Shown here one piece after another: positions 1 through 9,222 of a stretch of 9,696 nt of DNA. Numbering within the stretch: position 1 is the stretch's first letter; every line of letters starts with the position of its first letter. The position numbers were made by a program, and so were the translations under genes. The DNA comes from Pseudomonas sp. (lineage in GTDB: Bacteria > Pseudomonadota > Gammaproteobacteria > Pseudomonadales > Pseudomonadaceae): contig DNMQ01000240.1 in assembly GCA_003488145.1 (NCBI GenBank), forward strand, positions 1-9,696, read 5' to 3'. Under the pieces are notes generated by a model. The model ran no database searches. It was given only the letters and a program-made list of their open reading frames with translations, and was not told the origin of the DNA.

Positions 1-269
1 TCCTCGGCGATCTGCAGGATCAGTTCGGCGTCGGTGTCCTCGCGTCGGTAGTGCAGTTCGACCCGGAAGAAGCGCTGATCGCCGGCACCGACGTTCTTGC
101 TGGCGACCGGCAGGCAGCGTTCGACCACCGAGCAGAGGCCGCGGCGCTGCTCGGCATCGCAGTCGGCGAATTCGATCTGCCGGGGTCGCGCCAGGCTTGG
201 CGCCGCGACGAAACCGCCCTGGCGCGATACGCGCAACGAGGTTTCCGGTCCCAGTGCTGGCATCTTCAT
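1..269 (-). CDS. Emfourin-like inhibitor of protealysin-type metalloprotease (3' end outside the window)
   Basis: Small protein of which 89 codons are visible; the C-terminus lies beyond the left edge. It carries the look of the emfourin (M4in) family: an early LRVSRQGGF stretch at residues 12-20, an acidic/Arg middle, and a FFRVELHY strand near residues 70-77. Emfourins are cytoplasmic protein inhibitors of protealysin-like M4 proteases, encoded beside them in the known Serratia case. Here the gene begins 9 bases after the protease stop on the same strand, and its AGGAGG (279-274) overlaps that stop, so translation is probably coupled. The first ATG (269) sits only 4 bases from AGGAGG, while a second ATG at 263 has a 10-base spacer; either could be the true start. 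Family assignment rests on the motif and on the adjacent protease, not on a search. Confidence 0.78.
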   Translation of the reverse strand, partial: MKMPALGPETSLRVSRQGGFVAAPSLARPRQIEFADCDAEQRRGLCSVVERCLPVASKNVGAGDQRFFRVELHYRREDTDAELILQIAE

Positions 270-278
270 CCTGCCTCC

Positions 279-1322
279 TCAGCGCAGTGCTACGCCCACT
301 GACGTCCAGGCTTCATACAGCGCCCGAACCTGAGGCGACTGACGACCGAACAGCTGCGCCGCGTGGTTCAGCGTCACACCGGCGAAGGTTGCGAAGTCCG
401 CATCATTGGGCAGTTGTGGATCACAGATGGTGGCGTACCAGATTCGTCCGGCCTGCTCCCAGGCGTAACCACCCAGCGCCATGGCCGCTAGGTAGAAGGC
501 GCGGTTGGGAATGCCGGAGTTGAGGTGTACGCCACCGTTGTCGTCGCGGGTGTCGATGAAGTCGCGCATGTGCGCAGGCTGCGGGTCGCGACCGAGCAGC
601 GGGTCGTCGTAGGCGCTGCCCGGGTTGGCCATGGAACGCAGGGCGACGCCGTTGACCTTGTCGGTCAGCAGCTCGGCGCCGACCAGCCAGTCGGCCTCCG
701 CCGCGGTCTGGCCGAGCGCATGCTGTTTGGTCAGCACGCCGAACACGTCCGACACCGATTCGTTGAGCGCTCCTGGCTGGTTGAAATAGACAAGCCCGGC
801 TTCGCTCTCGATCAGGCCGTGGGTCAGTTCGTGGGCGACCACGTCCAGCGATCGGGTGAAGCGCTGGAACAGCTCACCGTCGCCATCGCCGAACACCATC
901 TGCTCGCCGTTCCAGAAGGCGTTCTCGTAGCCCTGGCCGTAGTGCACGGTGCCGATCAACGGCATCCCCAGGTCATCGATCGAGTCGCGCTGGAAAACCT
1001 GCCAGAAGAATGTGTAGGTCGCGCCGAGCGCGTCGTAGGCTTCGTCCACCGCGGCGTCTCCGGAGGCCGGCTGACCTTCGCGACGTCGCAGGTTGCCCGG
1101 CAGCTGCATCTGCTGCTCGGCGTCATGGATTCGTCGTTGTGGGTGGCCGGGCGTGCGCAGCTCGCCAAGCTCGGCGATGGCTGTGGGTCGTGGTGGGCCG
1201 GGGTTGGGCAGCAGGCTCTGCACGTGGTGCAACGTCTGTTGAGCGCAGCCGCGCTGGTAGGGCGACCCGCGGTCGATGATGCGGTCGAGAATGTATGGCG
1301 GGATGAAGGTGTGAATCGGCAC
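279..1322 (-). CDS. Protealysin-like M4 family zinc metalloprotease
   Basis: Thermolysin-family (M4) neutral metallopeptidase, 347 aa from the chosen GTG. The zinc site and catalytic Glu are in HELTH (164-168), the third zinc ligand is the Glu of NESVSD (187-192), and the transition-state His is in NGGVHLNSG (262-270), so the catalytic centre is complete. There is no signal peptide and no long FTP/PepSY pro-region. Instead the N-terminus has FIPPYIL (residues 6-12), the hallmark of the short protealysin propeptide, which is removed by self-cleavage. This points to a cytoplasmic precursor, as in Serratia protealysin. The reading frame stays open upstream to 1433, but I prefer GTG at 1322: it is preceded by GGAG with an 8-base spacer and places the propeptide motif at the usual distance from the start. 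Downstream lies the emfourin-like gene. Start choice is moderately sure, family very sure. Confidence 0.93.
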   Translation of the reverse strand: MPIHTFIPPYILDRIIDRGSPYQRGCAQQTLHHVQSLLPNPGPPRPTAIAELGELRTPGHPQRRIHDAEQQMQLPGNLRRREGQPASGDAAVDEAYDALGATYTFFWQVFQRDSIDDLGMPLIGTVHYGQGYENAFWNGEQMVFGDGDGELFQRFTRSLDVVAHELTHGLIESEAGLVYFNQPGALNESVSDVFGVLTKQHALGQTAAEADWLVGAELLTDKVNGVALRSMANPGSAYDDPLLGRDPQPAHMRDFIDTRDDNGGVHLNSGIPNRAFYLAAMALGGYAWEQAGRIWYATICDPQLPNDADFATFAGVTLNHAAQLFGRQSPQVRALYEAWTSVGVALR

Positions 1323-1353
1323 CGGCGGTACTCCAAGGCTGACGCGGCTACGA

Positions 1354-1370
1354 CCAGCATAGACCGCTGG
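1354..1370. repeat. Short inverted repeat in the protease/cioA divergent region
   Basis: CCAGC (1354-1358) and GCTGG (1366-1370) are perfect inverted arms separated by 7 bases. It lies 32 bases upstream of the protease start. At 5 bp per arm it could arise by chance in GC-rich DNA; it is noted because a stronger inverted repeat follows within 10 bases. Confidence 0.3.
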
Positions 1371-1377
1371 AGCGCGA

Positions 1378-1396
1378 TGGATCGACCGCCGATCCA
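1378..1396. promoter_or_regulatory. Inverted repeat, possible operator between protease and cioA
   Basis: TGGATCG (1378-1384) and CGATCCA (1390-1396) are perfect 7-bp arms around a 5-base spacer. The centre-to-centre distance of 12 bp suits a dimeric helix-turn-helix repressor or activator, and the location between two divergent genes fits an operator. No known consensus was recognised. The 200-base gap (1323-1522) shows no clear sigma-70 promoter to my eye and no TTGATNNNNATCAA box, the site of the oxygen regulator ANR that controls cioAB in P. aeruginosa. Confidence 0.4.
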
Positions 1397-1522
1397 GAGG
1401 GCGCGACGAGATGGCGCGGCATACGCGGCGCACCCTTGGCGCGTTCTGCTGTCACTTGTGCTGGACCCCGTTTTTACCGTCATCGACGACGCGGGCGCTC
1501 ATTTGACGAGGAGTTGTTGCCC

Positions 1523-2962
1523 ATGTTCGGATTGGAAGCACTAGAGCTGGCGCGCGTCCAGTTCGCTTTCACCATCACCTTTCACATCATCTTCCCGGCG
1601 ATCACCATCGGGCTCGCCAGCTTTCTCGCCGTGCTCGAGGGGCTCTGGCTGAAGACCCGGCAGGAGGTCTATCGCGACCTCTATCACTTCTGGCTGAAGA
1701 TATTCGCGGTCAATTTCGGCATGGGTGTGGTGTCGGGAATCGTCATGGCGTACCAGTTCGGCACCAACTGGAGTGCCTACTCCGAGTTCGCCGGCAGCGT
1801 CACCGGACCGCTGCTGGCCTATGAGGTGCTGACCGCGTTCTTCCTGGAGGCGGGTTTCCTCGGGGTCATGCTGTTCGGCTGGAATCGGGTCGGCGAACGC
1901 CTGCATTTCTTTTCCACGCTCATGGTGGCCGTGGGCACGCTGATCTCGACCTTCTGGATTCTGGCGTCCAACAGCTGGATGCACACGCCGCAGGGGCACG
2001 AGATCATCGACGGCATCGTGGTGCCGGTGGACTGGCTGGCGATCATCTTCAATCCGTCGTTCCCTTATCGACTGGCGCACATGGCGGTCGCCGCGTTCCT
2101 CGCCACGGCGTTCTTCGTCGGCGCGTCGGCGGCCTGGCAGCTGTTGCGCGGCAAGGACAACCCGGCGATCCGCAAGATGCTCTCGATGGCCATGTGGATG
2201 GCCCTCCTGGTGGCACCGGTGCAGGCGGTGATCGGCGATTTTCATGGGCTGAACACCCTCGAGTATCAGCCGGCGAAGATCGCCGCGATGGAAGGGCACT
2301 GGGACAACTCCGAAGGCGGGCCGACGCCGCTGTTGCTGTTCGGCTGGCCGGACATGGAGGCCGAGGAAACGCGCTACAAGATCGAGATCCCCTATCTCGC
2401 CAGCCTGATCCTCAATCACAGCCTGACCGAACCGATTCCGGCGCTGAAGGACTTCCCGCCCGAGGACCGGCCGAACTCGACGATCGTGTTCTGGACGTTC
2501 CGCATCATGGTCGCGCTCGGCCTGCTGATGATCGTCACCGGTATCTGGAGTCTGCTGTTGCGGCGGGGCGACCGGATGTACAGCTCACGCGCGTTCCTGC
2601 GGCTGGTGTTGCTGATGGGCCCTTCCGGGCTGATCGCCATCTTGGCTGGCTGGTACACCACCGAGATCGGGCGTCAGCCCTGGGTGATCTATGGCCTGAT
2701 GCGCACCGCCGACGCCGTATCCAATCACGGCGCCGGCCAGCTGGGGCTCACTCTCGCGATGTTCGTGGTCGTCTACTTCGCCGTGTTCGGGGTGGGCATG
2801 GTGTACGTCCTGCGCCTGGTGCGCAAAGGCCCGGTGATCAGCGAAGGGCGCGAGAAAGGTACCGGTGGACCCGGCGAGGCGCGCACGCCGATGCGACCGA
2901 TCTCCGCGGCGGACGAAGCCCTTCCCGAGGGACAAAGCGATCAACTGGGCGAGAGGAACTGA
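1523..2962 (+). CDS. cioA: Cyanide-insensitive (bd-type) quinol oxidase subunit I, CioA/CydA
   Basis: Haem-bearing subunit of a bd-family terminal oxidase in the inner membrane, which oxidises quinol and reduces O2 to water without haem-copper chemistry. The 479-aa protein has the expected ligands: His21 (TFHIIFP), His186 (RLAHM) and Met329 (FRIMVALG), plus Glu101 and Glu109 of the proton/haem region and the quinol-site pair Lys252/Glu257 in QPAKIAAMEGHW. GWYTTEIGRQPW is at 376-387. The Q-loop after residue 260 is short, which separates the CioA class from long-loop E. coli CydA (about 520 aa). Start ATG 1523 is preceded by GAGGAG (1508-1513) with a 9-base spacer; the frame is open further upstream but those codons lack a ribosome site. 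The last 40 residues are polar and cytoplasmic. The gene heads the cioAB-DUF2474 operon, 3 bases ahead of cioB. Confidence 0.95.
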   Translation: MFGLEALELARVQFAFTITFHIIFPAITIGLASFLAVLEGLWLKTRQEVYRDLYHFWLKIFAVNFGMGVVSGIVMAYQFGTNWSAYSEFAGSVTGPLLAYEVLTAFFLEAGFLGVMLFGWNRVGERLHFFSTLMVAVGTLISTFWILASNSWMHTPQGHEIIDGIVVPVDWLAIIFNPSFPYRLAHMAVAAFLATAFFVGASAAWQLLRGKDNPAIRKMLSMAMWMALLVAPVQAVIGDFHGLNTLEYQPAKIAAMEGHWDNSEGGPTPLLLFGWPDMEAEETRYKIEIPYLASLILNHSLTEPIPALKDFPPEDRPNSTIVFWTFRIMVALGLLMIVTGIWSLLLRRGDRMYSSRAFLRLVLLMGPSGLIAILAGWYTTEIGRQPWVIYGLMRTADAVSNHGAGQLGLTLAMFVVVYFAVFGVGMVYVLRLVRKGPVISEGREKGTGGPGEARTPMRPISAADEALPEGQSDQLGERN

Positions 2963-2965
2963 GCC

Positions 2966-3973
2966 ATGGGTATCGATCTTTCACTGATCTGGGCGGTGAT
3001 CATCATCTTCGGCATCATGATGTACGTGGTGATGGACGGCTTCGATCTCGGCGTCGGCATCCTTTTTCCCTTCGTGCAGGACGCCTCGGAGCGCGACGTG
3101 ATGATGAACACCGTTGCGCCGATCTGGGACGGCAACGAGACCTGGCTGGTACTCGGCGGTGCCGGGCTGTTCGCCGCGTTTCCGCTGGCCTATTCGGTGG
3201 TGCTGTCCGCGCTCTATCTGCCGATCATCTTCATGCTGATGGGGCTGATCTTCCGCGGAGTGGCGTTCGAGTTCCGCTTCAAGGTGGTCCGCGAGCGCCA
3301 GCATGTCTGGGACAAGGCCTTTATCGGCGGCTCGCTGGTCGCCACCTTCTTCCAGGGCGTGGTGCTTGGTGCATTCATCAGCGGGTTGCCGGTCGAGGAT
3401 CGGGCCTATGCCGGCGGGGCACTGGACTGGTTGACGCCGTTCTCGCTGTTCTGCGGACTGGCGCTGATCGTTGCCTATGCGCTGCTCGGCTGTACCTGGC
3501 TGATGATGCGCACTGCCGGCGACCTGCAACGGCGCATGCACGACATCGGCATTCCGCTGGTGTGGGCGGTGCTGGTGGTTACCGGCATCGTCAGCCTGTG
3601 GACGCCGCTGACCCATCCGGATATCGCCGAGCGCTGGTTCAGCATGCCCAACCTGCTGTATTTCATGCCGGTTCCGGTGCTGGTGCTGCTCTGCGCATTC
3701 GGACTGCTGCGCTCGATTCAGCGCTACGCCAACTACACGCCATTCCTGCTGACGCTGGCGCTGATCTTCCTCGGCTATAGCGGTCTGGGCATCAGCCTCT
3801 GGCCAAACATCATTCCTCCGTCGGTTAGCATCTGGGAGGCGGCCGCACCGCCTCAGAGTCAGGGCTTTACTCTGGTCGGAGCACTGCTCATTCTGCCGCT
3901 GATCCTGATGTATACGGCCTGGAGCTACTACGTGTTCCGCGGCAAGGTCAGTGCGGAGGATGGGTATCACTGA
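2966..3973 (+). CDS. cioB: Cyanide-insensitive (bd-type) quinol oxidase subunit II, CioB/CydB
   Basis: Integral-membrane partner of CioA, 335 aa, made almost entirely of hydrophobic helices. Family marks are MDGFDLGVG near residues 23-31 and WDGNETWLV at 54-62, both standard for CydB/CioB. Subunit II carries no haem in most bd oxidases and stabilises subunit I. The start ATG lies 3 bases after the cioA stop, and its ribosome site GAGAGGA (2951-2957) is inside the end of cioA, so the two are co-translated. The 3' end holds GGAGGA (3955-3960) serving the next gene. The protein is somewhat shorter than E. coli CydB (379 aa), as is usual for the Cio branch. No frameshift or missing segment is seen. 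Confidence 0.95.
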   Translation: MGIDLSLIWAVIIIFGIMMYVVMDGFDLGVGILFPFVQDASERDVMMNTVAPIWDGNETWLVLGGAGLFAAFPLAYSVVLSALYLPIIFMLMGLIFRGVAFEFRFKVVRERQHVWDKAFIGGSLVATFFQGVVLGAFISGLPVEDRAYAGGALDWLTPFSLFCGLALIVAYALLGCTWLMMRTAGDLQRRMHDIGIPLVWAVLVVTGIVSLWTPLTHPDIAERWFSMPNLLYFMPVPVLVLLCAFGLLRSIQRYANYTPFLLTLALIFLGYSGLGISLWPNIIPPSVSIWEAAAPPQSQGFTLVGALLILPLILMYTAWSYYVFRGKVSAEDGYH

Positions 3974-4137
3974 TGGCTGATCTGGATAACAAGCCGCCCG
4001 CACAGCCTGAGCAGCGGCCGCTCTGGAAGCGCATGAGCTGGCTGGTGCTGATCTGGAGTGGCAGCGTGCTGGCGCTCGGCATCGTCGCCTGGCTGCTGCG
4101 CCTGGCGATGAATGCAGCGGGGTTGTCTTCACCCTGA
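3973..4137 (+). CDS. DUF2474 family small membrane protein of the cio oxidase operon
   Basis: Short ORF of 54 aa beginning with the ATG that shares its first base with the cioB TGA stop (TGATG), so translation is coupled to cioB. The N-terminal 20 residues are polar and proline-rich; one transmembrane helix follows at about residues 22-43 (SWLVLIWSGSVLALGIVAWL), ended by an Arg. The pattern of a basic residue, then WLVLIW, then a small-residue helix and LLR matches DUF2474 proteins, which are regularly encoded directly after cioAB. They are thought to be the counterpart of CydX, the small accessory subunit that stabilises cytochrome bd; that role here is inference. GGAGGA (3955-3960) lies 12 bases upstream, a long but usable spacing. 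Confidence 0.85.
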   Translation: MADLDNKPPAQPEQRPLWKRMSWLVLIWSGSVLALGIVAWLLRLAMNAAGLSSP

Positions 4138-4140
4138 AGG

Positions 4141-4161
4141 CGCGCCCCGGTTTGGGGCGTG
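4141..4161 (+). terminator. GC-rich hairpin after the cio operon
   Basis: CGCGCCCC (4141-4148) pairs with GGGGCGTG (4154-4161), eight pairs including one G-T, around the 5-base loop GGTTT, starting 3 bases after the DUF2474 stop. The position suits a transcription end for the cio operon. There is no T-run behind it, so it may be only a weak intrinsic terminator or an RNA 3'-end stabiliser. Confidence 0.45.
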
Positions 4162-4253
4162 TCACTCGCGCGTGCCCCGTGATCTGGCCGCCCGCGAGGC
4201 TCAAGGCACGTCACGATTCCTTCATTTGCCGGTTGTAGCCTGCTGGCATGAAC

Positions 4254-4277
4254 CTTGATGCACAGACAGGCATCAAG
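4254..4277 (+). repeat. Hairpin-forming inverted repeat ahead of a short ORF
   Basis: CTTGATGC (4254-4261) and GCATCAAG (4270-4277) are perfect 8-bp arms around an 8-base loop. No T-run follows, so it does not look like an intrinsic terminator. It lies 35 bases upstream of the possible 28-codon ORF and could be a leader structure or an operator; nothing in the sequence decides which. Confidence 0.45.
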
Positions 4278-4312
4278 CCTTGGGCAACCGCCGACGACTG
4301 AGGAATCTAGCG

Positions 4313-4399
4313 ATGGACGACTACCAGGACGAACTACTGGAATGGCATGCCGCCGAGCAGGATCACCCCGACTGCGCCGAGGATGCGGTCGAACTCTGA
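4313..4399 (+). CDS. Possible small acidic protein, 28 aa
   Basis: ORF of 28 codons starting MDDYQDELLEWHAAEQD and ending in VEL. It is strongly acidic (Asp and Glu make up more than a third), with one Trp, one Cys and no hydrophobic segment, so the product would be soluble. AGGA (4301-4304) sits 8 bases before the ATG, a good ribosome site. It lies alone between the cio operon and the convergent araC gene, ending 22 bases before the araC stop codon. I do not recognise the family. The good spacing and non-random composition favour a real gene, but an ORF this short can occur by chance. Confidence 0.4.
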   Translation: MDDYQDELLEWHAAEQDHPDCAEDAVEL

Positions 4400-4421
4400 G
4401 CGCCGCTCGCGTATGCGCCGT

Positions 4422-5459
4422 TTACGCGCCGCGCCGCTGCGCCCGGCGATAGTCTCCCGGCGTCTGCCCGCTCCAGCGCTTGAAGGCACGCTGAAACGCT
4501 TCGGCTGAGGAAAAACCAAGCAGCCAGGCGATCTCGCCGAAAGCGGATTCGGTGTCGCGAATGTAGGCCATCGCCAGGTCGCGGCGGGTGTCGTTGAGGA
4601 TCGCGCGATAGCTGCTGTCTTCCTCGGCCAGCTTGCGTCGCAGTGTCCAGACCGGCATTTGCAGACGTGCAGCGATCTGTTGCAGGTCCGGCTCCTGGCC
4701 CTTGAGCATCGGCCCGAGAAGCTGTGCGACCCGCTCGCGCAGACTGCGGGTGCGGGTGCGCCGTTCCAGTTCCGCTTCACACAGCTCCAGCAGATGCCGC
4801 CAGGTGCCGGGGCAATGATCCGGGTTGCGCAACGCCAGGCTGCGCTGATCCAGCTGCAACTGATTCGCTTCGGCGCCGAAGATTACCGGCCGGCCGAACT
4901 GCTCGTCGTAGCGCGAGGCGTAGTCAGGGGCGTCGAACTCGATGTGGATCGCCATCGGCACCAGCGGTTGTCCGCTCAAGCGGCTGAGCTGCGAGATCCA
5001 GCTGGCGAGCACCGTATCGACGACGAAGCGGTTGTAGGCGTTGTAAGGGCTGATGGAATAAAAGCGCAGCCAGGCGCCTGACGCATCTTCGTGAAAACTC
5101 GAACTGCCGCGGTAGTTGGATGCATACAGCGCCTCGTAGCGGGTCAGCGCCCTTGCCGCTTCGCGCACGGTGGGCGCCTGAGCGGCGGTCAGCCCGGCGA
5201 GGCCGAGGTGCCCGGGCTTGCGCAGGCGGCCCATCTCCAGGCCCAGAGCGGGATCGCCAGCCAGCTGGATGGCCGCATGCCCGAGCCGCATGTAACGGGG
5301 GATCGAGAGGCGGGCATGCGGCTCAGCGAGCCGCTCGCCATCCAGTCCGTAGGCCAGCAAAAGCGGCTGAGGGTCATGGCCGTACAGCTGCAACGCATCG
5401 TTGAGGCTGTGCAGAAAACCGACCGACAGATCGCCCAGGCGCACCCGTTGCGCATTCAT
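4422..5459 (-). CDS. AraC-family transcriptional regulator with Arabinose_bd-type N-terminal domain
   Basis: DNA-binding regulator, 345 aa. The C-terminal AraC/XylS domain spans roughly 250-340: the first helix-turn-helix is around IAARLQMPVWTLRRKL (262-277) and the second around FGEIAWLLGFSSAEAFQRAF (307-326), followed by the signature WSGQTPGDYR (329-338). The N-terminal 200 residues resemble the Arabinose_bd ligand-sensing domain of the OruR/ArgR-like branch, so a small-molecule effector is likely but not identifiable. Two starts are possible. ATG 5459 gives an ATGA overlap with the stop of the upstream nitrilase-like gene, a classic coupling arrangement, and I prefer it; ATG 5477 would add six residues (MARQHP). 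Gene order nitrilase-araC, divergent from fadH, suggests it controls itself and fadH through the tandem repeat at 6542-6574. That link is inference. Confidence 0.92.
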   Translation of the reverse strand: MNAQRVRLGDLSVGFLHSLNDALQLYGHDPQPLLLAYGLDGERLAEPHARLSIPRYMRLGHAAIQLAGDPALGLEMGRLRKPGHLGLAGLTAAQAPTVREAARALTRYEALYASNYRGSSSFHEDASGAWLRFYSISPYNAYNRFVVDTVLASWISQLSRLSGQPLVPMAIHIEFDAPDYASRYDEQFGRPVIFGAEANQLQLDQRSLALRNPDHCPGTWRHLLELCEAELERRTRTRSLRERVAQLLGPMLKGQEPDLQQIAARLQMPVWTLRRKLAEEDSSYRAILNDTRRDLAMAYIRDTESAFGEIAWLLGFSSAEAFQRAFKRWSGQTPGDYRRAQRRGA

Positions 5460-6469
5460 GGGGTGCTGCCGAGCCATTGATTGCGTACCTGGACCGGGAC
5501 GCCGTGGCCCGGGGGCGCCGGGCGGCGCGGCGAGCCGAGCAGATTCCAGGGCAAGGCGAGGGTATGCACGGCCATGTGCGGTCTTGCGCTGAGCGCCTCG
5601 GAATGTGTACTGCCACAGCTCGCCTGCGGATCTGCCAGCGCGCCGGGTACAGCCAGCAGTTTCGCTTCGGCAGGCGGTTGCTCGAGGTAGGCATCGCAGC
5701 CCAGCAGCACTGCCACCGACCCCGCCGGTGTTTCAATCAGCCGTCGACGCTTGGGGATGGGGGCAACGCTGTAGCGGCGTTCGTAACGGCTCAACGCCTG
5801 CTTGTACTGCAGCGTTCCGAGGGGCTTGCCGCGACCGTCAAAGGTCAGGCTTACCTGGCGCAGCGGGCCATCGCCGATCATCAGCTGATCGTTCTCCAGA
5901 TAGGGCTCCGGCAGCACGATCGAGCCAGCCACCAAGGTAACGCCGAACTCTCTGGCGAGGCCGCCGAATACGTTCTGGTATTCCTCTGCCATCTGTCGGG
6001 CCTTGAGTCGCAACACCGCACCGGTACGCCGATCATCGCCCTGATTATCCGGCAGTGCGCGCAGATAGCTGCCGGGATTGCTGAGCGCCATCCACTGCAT
6101 CGCATCGCGCAGGGTGCGGGCCTGCTGCACTTCCGGCTTTTCGCCCAGGGCGAACAGGCCAGTGCCAACGTGTTCGGGGAGCACCACGACGGTTCGCTCG
6201 CTGAGCATGCCGGCTTCGGCCGCCTGCTTGAGGTAGGTGCGAAACTTGAGTTGTAGCCGCTCGCGGCTCTGATAGTCGGCTGGCTGCAGCCGCGTCTCGA
6301 TGCCCAGCAGGTTGCCTGCGCTTCCGGCCTGCCCGTGGTTTTCGATGGGTAGCGTACGCAGATCGGACAGCAGTGGGCCGCTACGACGGTCTTGCGTCCA
6401 GTCGAGGTAGACGGCAAATGAGGCTGCGGCGAGGATGAGCAACAGCACGATATTGATTGAGGTGCGCAT
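5456..6469 (-). CDS. Membrane-anchored nitrilase-superfamily (carbon-nitrogen hydrolase) protein
   Basis: Protein of 337 aa with the Glu-Lys-Cys triad of the nitrilase superfamily: Glu99 in VVVLPEHVGTGL, Lys223 in LQYKQALSRYE (with the family's second Glu as Glu230), and Cys258 in LLGCDAYLE. These enzymes hydrolyse or form non-peptide C-N bonds through a Cys thioester/thioimidate. Substrate cannot be told from sequence. The N-terminus (about residues 5-22, INIVLLLILAAASFAVYL) is one hydrophobic segment after MRTS, so the domain is probably held at the periplasmic face by a signal anchor or exported; most nitrilases are cytoplasmic. Start ATG 6469 begins just before this segment; no good Shine-Dalgarno is visible there, and a TTG at 6526 in the same frame is the alternative. 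The stop overlaps the araC start as ATGA, so the two form an operon. Confidence 0.85.
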   Translation of the reverse strand: MRTSINIVLLLILAAASFAVYLDWTQDRRSGPLLSDLRTLPIENHGQAGSAGNLLGIETRLQPADYQSRERLQLKFRTYLKQAAEAGMLSERTVVVLPEHVGTGLFALGEKPEVQQARTLRDAMQWMALSNPGSYLRALPDNQGDDRRTGAVLRLKARQMAEEYQNVFGGLAREFGVTLVAGSIVLPEPYLENDQLMIGDGPLRQVSLTFDGRGKPLGTLQYKQALSRYERRYSVAPIPKRRRLIETPAGSVAVLLGCDAYLEQPPAEAKLLAVPGALADPQASCGSTHSEALSARPHMAVHTLALPWNLLGSPRRPAPPGHGVPVQVRNQWLGSTP

Positions 6470-6541
6470 GTGAGGCAGGGCAGTGAGGGATTGCGTCAGC
6501 GTAGGTAACGCGGCGCCTGTTGCCAAGCTTTTTGCGCAGAA

Positions 6542-8687
<2,146 letters not shown>

Positions 8688-8718
8688 GCCGTCGGCACAT
8701 CCGCAAAGAGGATCACGC

Positions 8719-9141
8719 ATGGACACTGCAATCGCGCTGCAACCGGGGGCTGCCAATAGCCTGCAGGCCTGGCACCGAATGATCGCTGAGCGAGACCTGA
8801 GTCGGCTGCCGGAGCTGCTGCATCCGCAGGCGGTGTTTCGCTCGCCGATGGCTCACACGCCGTATGAGGGGGCAGCGACGGTGAACCTGATCCTCAACAC
8901 TGTGCTGCAAGTTTTCGAGGACTTCCGCTACCACCGTGAGCTGGCCAGCGCCCAGGGTGCGGATGTAGTCCTCGAGTTCAGCGCCCGGGTGGGTGACCGT
9001 GAGCTCAAGGGCATCGACATGATCCGCTTCGATGACGAAGGGAAGATTGTCGAATTCGAGGTCATGATCCGGCCCATGAGTGGCTTGCAGGCCTTGGGCG
9101 ACGAGATGAAGCGACGTCTCGCTGCCTACCGCGGTAAGTGA
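8719..9141 (+). CDS. NTF2/SnoaL-like fold protein downstream of fadH
   Basis: Protein of 140 aa with the usual size and features of the nuclear-transport-factor-2/SnoaL superfamily: an N-terminal helix with AWHRMIAERDLSRLPELLHP, a strand pair around VFRSPM and YEGAATV, and a C-terminal run of strands (VVLEFSARVGDRELKGIDMI, then GKIVEFEVMIRP). The fold forms a cone-shaped pocket used by ketosteroid isomerases, polyketide cyclases and many proteins of unknown function; no catalytic residue set lets me name a reaction. ATG 8719 is preceded by AGAGGA (8707-8712) with a 6-base spacer. The gap to fadH is 31 bases without a terminator, so the two are probably one operon and the protein may act on, or bind, an acyl or related substrate. 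That role is inference. Confidence 0.8.
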   Translation: MDTAIALQPGAANSLQAWHRMIAERDLSRLPELLHPQAVFRSPMAHTPYEGAATVNLILNTVLQVFEDFRYHRELASAQGADVVLEFSARVGDRELKGIDMIRFDDEGKIVEFEVMIRPMSGLQALGDEMKRRLAAYRGK

Positions 9142-9222
9142 TTTAGCTAAGCTCATCGCAAATCCGCTGGGCGCCTGGTCGAACGGCGTCCGATGCGGCG
9201 ACTCCCTGCCAACCCAGTCACA

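Noticed and set aside
1323..1433. N-terminal extension of the protease from an upstream start at 1433
   Set aside because: The extra 37 residues are Arg-rich without family similarity, while GTG 1322 has a ribosome site and places the propeptide motif at the normal distance from the start.
525..1544. 339-codon plus-strand frame opposite the protease
   Set aside because: The minus strand encodes an M4 protease with all catalytic motifs; this frame is its reverse complement and has no domain.
2194..3780. 528-codon plus-strand frame spanning the cioA/cioB junction
   Set aside because: It overlaps two clear membrane subunits in another frame, is rich in Arg, Gly and Ala, and shows no domain; a codon-bias shadow.
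2981..4204. 407-codon minus-strand frame across cioB and the DUF2474 gene
   Set aside because: Low-complexity Gln/His/Arg-rich translation opposite well-identified genes; no ribosome site or motif.
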